Part shown: piece after piece, positions 5,782 to 10,173 of the stretch
Layout: every line of letters starts with the position of its first letter
Position numbering within the stretch: position 1 is the stretch's first letter
Notes under the pieces: model-generated
Told to the model about the DNA's origin: nothing
Databases searched by the model: none
Seen by the model: only the letters and a program-made list of their open reading frames with translations
Assembly: GCA_039812485.1 (NCBI GenBank)
Contig: JBDIAP010000138.1
Span: 1-10,173 of the forward strand
Source: Kineosphaera sp039812485
GTDB lineage: Bacteria; Actinomycetota; Actinomycetes; Actinomycetales; Dermatophilaceae
Direction: 5' to 3'
Length of the DNA: 10,173 nucleotides
Translations under genes and position numbers: made by a program

Positions 5782-6279
5782 ATGACATTCCGCATCGACC
5801 GGGCGCACGCGCGCGATCTGACGAAGGTCAAGCACCTGTGGAAGGCGATGATCGCCGACTACCGGGAGCTGTCCGACGGGGTGTGGGAGGTCCGCGAGCC
5901 CGGCGAGGCCTGGGCCCGCCGTCACCAGCAATACCTCGACTGGATCAACGACGCCGGCGGTGTCGTCTTCCTCGCCATCGACACCGACACCGACGAGGTC
6001 GTCGGCTATGCGGCGCTGCACTTCGTCATGTCGGGCGCCACGTTCGACCTGGGGGAGAGTTTTGGCGATCTCGAGACGCTCGCCGTGCTGCCCACCCACC
6101 GGGGCAAGGGGGTGGGGGCCGCGCTGCTCACCGCTTGCCGCAAGGAGCTGGAGCGCCGCGAGATCGAATACTGGTCGCTGGAGACGCTGAGCTCCAACGC
6201 GGGCGCGCTGCGCCTTTACGAGCGCTCGGGCTTCCAGCCGTTCATGGTGCGCATGGTCAAGCGGGTCGCGGACGACTGA
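5782..6279 (+). CDS. GNAT family N-acetyltransferase
   Basis: A 165-residue protein covering one GNAT domain, which transfers an acetyl group from acetyl-CoA to an amine. The acetyl-CoA-binding motif A is LAVLPTHRGKGVGAALL, with the RGKGVG core at 107-112. It is preceded by the strand ESFGDLETLAV and followed by the motif B-like segment YWSLETLSSNAGALRLYERSGFQPF, a typical GNAT ending. The N-terminal half (KHLWKAMIADYRELSDGVWEV) forms the substrate side and does not reveal the substrate. The start is fixed by the -10 hexamer six nt upstream and by the sensible N-terminus MTFRIDRAHARD. It sits between proB and proA, where many relatives have no gene. A role in proline metabolism is possible but unsupported; the neighbouring start signal argues for separate transcription. 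Confidence 0.9.
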   Translation: MTFRIDRAHARDLTKVKHLWKAMIADYRELSDGVWEVREPGEAWARRHQQYLDWINDAGGVVFLAIDTDTDEVVGYAALHFVMSGATFDLGESFGDLETLAVLPTHRGKGVGAALLTACRKELERREIEYWSLETLSSNAGALRLYERSGFQPFMVRMVKRVADD

Positions 6280-6292
6280 ACCGGCACCTCGC

Positions 6293-6318
6293 GGGTCGCC
6301 GCTGCGGCAGGGCGACCC
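6293..6318 (+). terminator. Inverted repeat after the GNAT gene
   Basis: GGGTCGCC (6293-6300) and GGCGACCC (6311-6318) are exact reverse complements. Between them CTG and CAG can pair around CGG, with one bulged G, giving about 11 bp. It begins 14 nt after the GNAT stop and lies about 100 nt before the proA -10 box, so it would insulate proA. No T-run follows. Confidence 0.45.
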
Positions 6319-6415
6319 ACGCCCCGTGGTGGCGCGGCGCTGCTCGCACGCCCTGCTCGCACAGGTCGTGGTTCCGCGGGTCGAAACCCCGCTGGGCGAG
6401 CGCCGGCTGGCACCG

Positions 6416-6421
6416 TACCCT
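6416..6421 (+). promoter_or_regulatory. -10 element of a probable leaderless proA transcript
   Basis: TACCCT fits TANNNT and ends 6 nt before the proA ATG. There is no Shine-Dalgarno site upstream. The preceding hairpin at 6293-6318 supports an independent promoter here. Confidence 0.55.
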
Positions 6422-6427
6422 GCGGTC

Positions 6428-7714
6428 ATGTCGACCACGCTCATCGATGACGCCGTCACCTCCTCGGTCGAGGGTCTCGCCCGCCGCGCCCGCGAGGCCT
6501 CCCGGGCGTTGGCGCTGCTCTCGCGCGCCGACAAGGACGCCGCGCTGCTGGCCCTCGCCGACGCCGTCGAGGCCGGCATGCCGCAGGTCATCGCCGCGAA
6601 CGCCCACGATCTGCAGCGGGGTCGCGCGGGCGGCATGGCCGAGGGGCTGCTCGACCGGCTGCGGCTCGACGAGGCCCGGCTGCGGGGGATCGCCGACGCC
6701 CTGCGCCAGATCGCGACGCTGCCCGACCCGGTCGGCGAGATCGTGCGCGGCTCGACGCTGCCCAACGGGCTGCAGATCCGCCAGGTGCGCGTGCCGCTGG
6801 GGGTCGTGGGCATCATCTACGAGGCCCGCCCCAATGTCACCGTCGACGCCGCGGGCCTGGGGCTCAAGAGTGGCAACGCCGTCATCCTGCGGGGTGGGTC
6901 GGCGGCGCAGAGCAGCAACGAGGCGCTCGTGACGCTGCTGCGCGACTGCCTGTCGGCCCGCGGGCTGCCGGCGGACGCGGTGTGCCTGCTCACCGAGGGT
7001 GGCCGCGACGCCGGCCGCGCGCTCATGCGGGCGCACGGCCTCGTCGACGTCATCATCCCGCGCGGGGGAGCCGACCTCATCGCCACCGTCGTGCGCGAGT
7101 CGATTGTGCCGGTCATCGAGACCGGCAGCGGCAACGTGCACGTCTACGTGCACTCCGGCGCCGACCTCGACAAGGCCCGCGCGATCGTCCTGAACTCCAA
7201 GACCCACCGCCCGAGCGTCTGCAACGCCGCCGAGACGCTGCTCGTCGACGCCGCGGTCGCCGACATCGTGCTGCCCGGGCTGCTGTCCGAGCTGGCCACC
7301 GCGGGGGTCGTGCTGCACGGCGATGAGGAGACCCGCGCCGCGGCCGGGCGGGTCGGGGTCGAGGTCGACGCCGCGACCGACGAGCTCTACGCCCGGGAGT
7401 TCCACGCCCTGGAGATGACCGTCGCGGTCGTCGACGGCATCGACGAGGCCCTGGCCCACGTGCGCCGCTACTCCACCGGGCACACCGAGGCGATCGTCAC
7501 CGAGGACCGCGCGGCGGCCCGCCGCTGGACCGCCGAGGTCGACTCCGCTGCGGTCATGGTCAACGCGTCGACGCGGTTCACCGACGGCGGCGAGTTCGGA
7601 TTCGGCGCGGAGATCGGCATCTCGACCCAGAAACTGCACGCCCGCGGCCCCATGGCCCTGCCCGAGCTCACGACGACGAAGTGGATCGTCGAGGGCGACG
7701 GTCACATCCGCTGA
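6428..7714 (+). CDS. proA: Glutamate-5-semialdehyde dehydrogenase (gamma-glutamyl phosphate reductase)
   Basis: A 428-residue ProA, normal length. It reduces the glutamyl phosphate made by ProB, using NADPH, to glutamate-5-semialdehyde, which cyclises on the way to proline. It belongs to the aldehyde dehydrogenase superfamily. Visible signatures: IYEARPNVTVDAAGLGLKSG and ILRGGSAAQSSN (cofactor side), IPRGGADLI, ETGSGNVHVYV, the catalytic cysteine in THRPSVCNAAETLL (Cys265), and FGFGAEIGISTQKLHARGPM near the C-terminus. ATG 6428 gives the family-like start MSTTLIDDAVTSSVEGLARRAREAS and has the -10 box six nt upstream; the frame is open back to 6326 but without start signals. A strong inverted repeat follows the stop. 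All key residues are present, so the enzyme should be active. Confidence 0.97.
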   Translation: MSTTLIDDAVTSSVEGLARRAREASRALALLSRADKDAALLALADAVEAGMPQVIAANAHDLQRGRAGGMAEGLLDRLRLDEARLRGIADALRQIATLPDPVGEIVRGSTLPNGLQIRQVRVPLGVVGIIYEARPNVTVDAAGLGLKSGNAVILRGGSAAQSSNEALVTLLRDCLSARGLPADAVCLLTEGGRDAGRALMRAHGLVDVIIPRGGADLIATVVRESIVPVIETGSGNVHVYVHSGADLDKARAIVLNSKTHRPSVCNAAETLLVDAAVADIVLPGLLSELATAGVVLHGDEETRAAAGRVGVEVDAATDELYAREFHALEMTVAVVDGIDEALAHVRRYSTGHTEAIVTEDRAAARRWTAEVDSAAVMVNASTRFTDGGEFGFGAEIGISTQKLHARGPMALPELTTTKWIVEGDGHIR

Positions 7715-7726
7715 CGGGGCGCCGAG

Positions 7727-7753
7727 CACCCCGACACCGGGGGTGCCGGGGTG
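7727..7753 (+). terminator. GC-rich hairpin after proA
   Basis: CACCCCG (7727-7733) pairs with CGGGGTG (7747-7753); after one A-C mismatch, CACC (7735-7738) pairs with GGTG (7742-7745) around GGG. The result is an 11-bp stem beginning 13 nt after the proA stop. No T-run follows, as is common for actinobacterial terminator candidates. Confidence 0.5.
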
Positions 7754-7811
7754 GGCGACGGGCCCTGCCGGGGCCGGCCGGGACGATTACGAATCCGGCC
7801 CCCGGCTCTGG

Positions 7812-7817
7812 CAGGAT
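7812..7817 (+). promoter_or_regulatory. Possible -10 element of the methyltransferase gene
   Basis: CAGGAT ends 8 nt before the ATG at 7826. It deviates from TANNNT at the first base but keeps the A and the final T. An alternative reading is a weak ribosome site (AGGA) 9 nt before the ATG. It is the least certain of the leaderless-type starts here. Confidence 0.35.
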
Positions 7818-7825
7818 CGGACCTC

Positions 7826-8521
7826 ATGGAAGGTTCCGAAGTCCGCAAACTCGCTGCTCTCGAAGACAAGCACTGGTGGTATGCCGAGCGGCGCCACCTG
7901 CTGGCCCAGATGCTCAAGGGGCGCGCCCCCGGGCGGGCGTTGGACATCGGAGCCGCCGGCGGCGGCAACACCCGCGTGTTGCGCGACATGGGCTGGCAGG
8001 CGAGCCCCCTCGAATACGGTCCGGAGGGCGCGGAGGTCTGTCACGAGCGCGGGCTGCCCGTCATGCGCGCCGACGCCACGATGCTCCCGCTGGCCGATGC
8101 CAGCCTCGACCTCGTCACGGCCTTCGACGTGCTCGAGCACCTCGAGGACGACGACGCGTGCGTGCGCGAGGTGCGCCGCGTGCTCAAGCCGGGCGGCACG
8201 TTCCTCGTCGCCGTCCCCGCCGACCCCAAGCTGTGGTCGGCCCACGACGACGCCGTCGACCACGTGCGCCGCTACACCCGCACGACCCTGCACGACGTGC
8301 TCGAGCGCGAGTCGATGCACGTCGTGTCCATGACGAGCTGGAACGTGCTGCTGCGCCCCGTCGTGTGGCTGCGCCGCAAGAAGAGCACCGGCTCCGACCT
8401 CGAGGACATGCACCCGGTCGTCAACGCCGGGCTCAAGACGATCGTCGCCGCCGAGCGCTACCTGCCGGTGAAGTCGCTGCCGGGCGTGAGCCTGTTCGCC
8501 GAGGTGCGCCGCACCGCCTGA
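7826..8521 (+). CDS. Class I SAM-dependent methyltransferase
   Basis: A 231-residue single-domain methyltransferase. The N-terminus carries EDKHWWYAERR (13-23), a motif typical of a group of methyltransferases found next to lipid-linked sugar glycosyltransferases. The SAM-binding loop is LDIGAAGGGN (39-48); further hallmarks are ADATMLPLADASLDLVTAFD, DVLEHL (101-106) and LKPGG (120-124). Its end (LPVKSLPGVSLFAEVRR) also fits that group. The substrate cannot be read from the sequence; a glycan or polyprenyl-linked intermediate is a context-based guess. ATG 7826 is preferred over an upstream frame start at 7751, which would add Pro/Arg-rich residues. The last 21 codons overlap, on the opposite strand, the end of the glycosyltransferase gene. 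Confidence 0.92.
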   Translation: MEGSEVRKLAALEDKHWWYAERRHLLAQMLKGRAPGRALDIGAAGGGNTRVLRDMGWQASPLEYGPEGAEVCHERGLPVMRADATMLPLADASLDLVTAFDVLEHLEDDDACVREVRRVLKPGGTFLVAVPADPKLWSAHDDAVDHVRRYTRTTLHDVLERESMHVVSMTSWNVLLRPVVWLRRKKSTGSDLEDMHPVVNAGLKTIVAAERYLPVKSLPGVSLFAEVRRTA

Positions 8522-9813
8522 CGCTGCTCGGCATCCATCGCGGAGTCCGACTCGGGCTCCGCGATGGTGTCCAGCACGGGGTGTCCGCCGGCGAGCGTGG
8601 ACACGCCGTGGGACGTCGCGCCGTTCGACGGCAACCCGTGGGACTGCCCGGCGAGCTCGCGGTGCTCGCGGACGGACGCGAAGCCGCGGCCGTTGCTGCC
8701 GGCGTAGTGGAGTGTGTCGCGCGACCGTGGGACGTCCGCCGTGAGGCCCGCCGCGACGTGTGGGTCGGCGTCGAGGCTGTCGTATTCGGTGATGTCGTCG
8801 GCGGCGCCGTCGAGCCCGTCGCCGAGGCCGGCGAGCTCTCTACCGGCTTCGGTGGCGCGCTGCTCGCGGTGCTCCCGGTTGCTCAGGTCGTCGGTGTCGT
8901 GCGCCACGAAGTAGGTCGGCCGGCCCTGCATCATCGTGTACATCCGCCCGACGTATTCGCCGAGCAGCCCCAGACAGATGAGCTGCACCGCGCCGACCGA
9001 CGACACCGCCGCGACCGTCGAGGTCCACCCGGCCACCGCGCGCCCCGAGAACGACGAGATCAGCGCGTAGAGGAAGATCAGCATCGCGAACACGCCGCCG
9101 ATGAGGCCGAACCACGTGGCCAGCCGCAGCGGCGCCATCGAGTGCGACGTCAGCGAGTCGAGTGAGAGCTTGATCATCTTGCTCAGCGGATACTTGCTGC
9201 TGCCGGCGGCGCGCTCGGCCCGCTTGTAGGTGACCTGCGCCGACGGGAAGCCGAGCGCCGGCACGACGAGCCGCAGCACGCGGTGGTGCTCGGGGAGCGC
9301 GTTGACGGCGTCGACCGTGGCCCGCGACATGAGCCGGAAGTCGCCGGCGTCCATCGGTGCCTCGGTCTTGGCCAGCGCCCGCATCGTCGCGTAGAAGGCC
9401 CGCGCGGTGCCACGCTTGAACGCCGTGTCGGTGCTGCGGTCGTTGCGCACCCCGTAGACGATGTCGACCTTCTCGTCGCGCGCGATGTGCAGCATCTGCG
9501 CGACGACCTCCGGCGGGTCCTGCAGGTCGGCGTCGATCGTCACCATGTAGTCACCCCGGGCCCGCGCCAGGCCCGCGGAGATCGCGGCCTGGTGGCCGGC
9601 GTTGGCGCGCAGTCTGATGACCCGGAACTGCGGCCACTCGTGCCGGATGCGCTGCATGACGACCGCGGAGGCGTCGGTGCTGCCGTCGTCGACCGCGACG
9701 ACCTCGTAGGGGGTCTCCAGACCGTCGAGCACCGGGCGCAGGCGCTCGACGAGCAGCGGCAACACGTCCTCCTCGTTGTAGACGGGGACGACGACAGACA
9801 ACTCGACATGCAT
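8458..9813 (-). CDS. GtrB/DPM1-like membrane glycosyltransferase, family 2
   Basis: A 451-residue protein. Residues 1-225 are a GT-A glycosyltransferase 2 domain: LSVVVPVYNEED, DDGSTD (42-47), NAGHQAAISAGLARARGDY, the metal-binding DAD (94-96) in IDADLQDPPEV, DAGDFRLMSR, and RAAGSSKYPLSKM. Two membrane segments follow (~231-253 and ~262-284), then LLGEYVGRMY. This is the layout of enzymes that load a sugar onto polyprenyl phosphate at the inner membrane face. Relatives usually end soon after the second helix; here a ~147-residue hydrophilic Asp/Ser/Gly/His-rich tail follows. ATG 9813 is preferred because TAGGGT lies 7 nt upstream; two GTG codons just before it lie in or next to that hexamer. 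The gene runs against the methyltransferase and overlaps its end by 64 bp. Confidence 0.92.
   Translation of the reverse strand: MHVELSVVVPVYNEEDVLPLLVERLRPVLDGLETPYEVVAVDDGSTDASAVVMQRIRHEWPQFRVIRLRANAGHQAAISAGLARARGDYMVTIDADLQDPPEVVAQMLHIARDEKVDIVYGVRNDRSTDTAFKRGTARAFYATMRALAKTEAPMDAGDFRLMSRATVDAVNALPEHHRVLRLVVPALGFPSAQVTYKRAERAAGSSKYPLSKMIKLSLDSLTSHSMAPLRLATWFGLIGGVFAMLIFLYALISSFSGRAVAGWTSTVAAVSSVGAVQLICLGLLGEYVGRMYTMMQGRPTYFVAHDTDDLSNREHREQRATEAGRELAGLGDGLDGAADDITEYDSLDADPHVAAGLTADVPRSRDTLHYAGSNGRGFASVREHRELAGQSHGLPSNGATSHGVSTLAGGHPVLDTIAEPESDSAMDAEQRQAVRRTSANRLTPGSDFTGR
8535..8567. terminator. Long inverted repeat after the methyltransferase stop, inside the opposing glycosyltransferase gene
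   Basis: CCATCGCGGAG (8535-8545) and CTCCGCGATGG (8557-8567) are exact reverse complements. Inside, T8546-G8556 can wobble-pair and CCG pairs with CGG around ACT, giving a nearly continuous 15-bp stem. It starts 14 nt after the methyltransferase stop, where a terminator is expected, and no T-run follows. On the minus strand the same bases encode IAEPESDSAMD of the glycosyltransferase tail, so the repeat must satisfy both a coding and a structural role. Confidence 0.55.
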
Positions 9814-9820
9814 GAACACC

Positions 9821-9826
9821 ACCCTA
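9821..9826 (-). promoter_or_regulatory. -10 element of a probable leaderless glycosyltransferase transcript
   Basis: On the minus strand TAGGGT fits TANNNT and ends 7 nt before the ATG at 9813. No Shine-Dalgarno site is better placed, although GGTGG overlaps weakly. Same design as proB, GNAT and proA. Confidence 0.5.
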
Positions 9827-9888
9827 TGTGTCGTGGGTGGGTGGCGCCTGGCCGCTGCCTGGACGGCGAGTCGGCGCCGTCGGCCGGG

Positions 9889-9940
9889 GCGTGGGGTGCA
9901 GGCGTGGGGTGCAGGCGCGCAGTTCAGGCGGGCAGTTCAG
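9889..9940. repeat. 13-bp tandem array, four units in two pairs
   Basis: Two identical copies of GCGTGGGGTGCAG (9889-9901, 9902-9914) are followed by GCGCGCAGTTCAG (9915-9927) and GCGGGCAGTTCAG (9928-9940). All units share the start GCG and the end CAG, so the period of 13 is exact over 52 bp. The array lies in the divergent spacer between the glycosyltransferase and the small membrane gene, ending 24 nt before the latter's -10 box. Repeated binding sites for a regulator are a reasonable guess; simple duplication is the alternative. Confidence 0.8.
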
Positions 9941-9964
9941 CGGCTGCGGCCTGGCCCGTGCCGC

Positions 9965-9970
9965 TACTCT
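9965..9970 (+). promoter_or_regulatory. -10 element of a probable leaderless small membrane protein transcript
   Basis: TACTCT fits TANNNT and ends 6 nt before the ATG at 9977, the same spacing as at proB, the GNAT gene and proA. No Shine-Dalgarno site is visible. Confidence 0.55.
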
Positions 9971-9976
9971 GTCGGC

Positions 9977-10173
9977 ATGGCCATGCTCACTGCACTGTCC
10001 GCGCTCGTCGCCGAGGGCGAGGGCGGACACGGGTTCACCCGACCTCTGCCGATGCCGCCCGAGGTCTTCGGCATCATCGCCATCGTCGTGGGGGTGCTGC
10101 TCCTGGTGATCACGTTCTTCTGGCGGCACAGCGCGCCCGTGCCGATCGACGCCGAGGGTCACGGGGGACACGG
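9977..10173 (+). CDS. Small single-span membrane protein, 3' truncated by the window
   Basis: An open frame of 65 codons runs off the window end. It starts MAMLTALSALVAEGEGGHGF, continues with LPMPPEVFG and one hydrophobic segment (about 30-49, ending ITFFWRHS), then a polar tail. Small one-helix proteins with an acidic start and an LPMPP motif before the helix commonly lie between proA and nadD in actinobacteria, as far as I recall; their function is not known to me. The first ~12 residues are mildly hydrophobic but do not look like a clear signal peptide. ATG 9977 is supported by the -10 hexamer six nt upstream; a second ATG at 9983 is possible. The expected next gene would be nadD, outside this window. 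Confidence 0.75.
   Translation, partial: MAMLTALSALVAEGEGGHGFTRPLPMPPEVFGIIAIVVGVLLLVITFFWRHSAPVPIDAEGHGGH

Noticed and set aside
6257..7729. A 490-codon minus-strand frame opposite proA
   Set aside because: It mirrors proA in the opposite strand and has a repetitive Gly/Val/Asp/Arg composition with no recognisable domain.
7681..9165. A 494-codon plus-strand frame across the methyltransferase and glycosyltransferase genes
   Set aside because: It is in a different frame from the methyltransferase and antisense to the glycosyltransferase, and reads as Arg/Pro-rich shadow sequence.
9814..9822. Two GTG codons just upstream of the glycosyltransferase ATG as alternative starts
   Set aside because: They overlap or touch the TAGGGT hexamer and would add only Met-Val-Phe or less; the ATG fits both the -10 spacing and the family start.

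Overview
The window is about 10 kb of very GC-rich DNA with long open frames on both strands and strongly G/C-biased third codon positions. Gene content and order point to an actinobacterium, plausibly a member of the Micrococcales. The backbone is a familiar actinobacterial chromosomal order: the end of an RNase E/G gene, then rplU (L21), rpmA (L27), obgE (ribosome-assembly GTPase), proB and proA (first two steps of proline synthesis), and a small membrane protein that in my recollection usually precedes nadD. I see no phage, transposase, CRISPR array, tRNA or rRNA.

Layout: 1-168 is the C-terminus of RNase E/G. A good promoter and a ~160-nt leader precede rplU (348-656), followed by rpmA (699-953), a rho-independent-like hairpin, and obgE (1145-2662). 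Between obgE and proB lies accessory material: a stand-alone ArsC-type arsenate reductase with an N-terminal helical domain on the minus strand (2724-3449), a 348-bp divergent intergenic region with a G-rich tract, an unrecognised 151-aa protein (3798-4253), and a 17-bp tandem array (4238-4323) whose first unit contains that protein's last codons and stop. proB (4452-5717) and proA (6428-7714) are split by a GNAT acetyltransferase (5782-6279). After proA come a class I SAM methyltransferase (7826-8521, +) and a convergent GtrB/DPM1-like membrane glycosyltransferase (8458-9813, -). Their coding ends overlap by 64 bp. The window ends in the small membrane protein (9977 onward, truncated), preceded by a 13-bp tandem array.

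How the genes fit together: rne, rplU, rpmA and obgE serve RNA turnover and 50S ribosome assembly. proB and proA convert glutamate to glutamate-5-semialdehyde. The methyltransferase and glycosyltransferase look like a lipid-linked-sugar or envelope-glycan pair. The arsC, the 151-aa gene and the GNAT gene look like optional cargo in the conserved backbone.

The most notable non-coding pattern concerns gene starts. The first part (rplU, rpmA, obgE, arsC, 151-aa gene) uses Shine-Dalgarno sites. From proB onward each gene lacks a convincing Shine-Dalgarno and instead has a TANNNT-like -10 hexamer at a nearly constant 6-8 nt before its start codon, the layout of leaderless transcripts. Several GC-rich inverted repeats sit just after stop codons. 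One of them lies inside the coding sequence of the opposing glycosyltransferase. I do not see a clear new multi-gene defence or metabolic system; the best leads are the two tandem arrays, the embedded terminator-like repeat and the serial leaderless starts.
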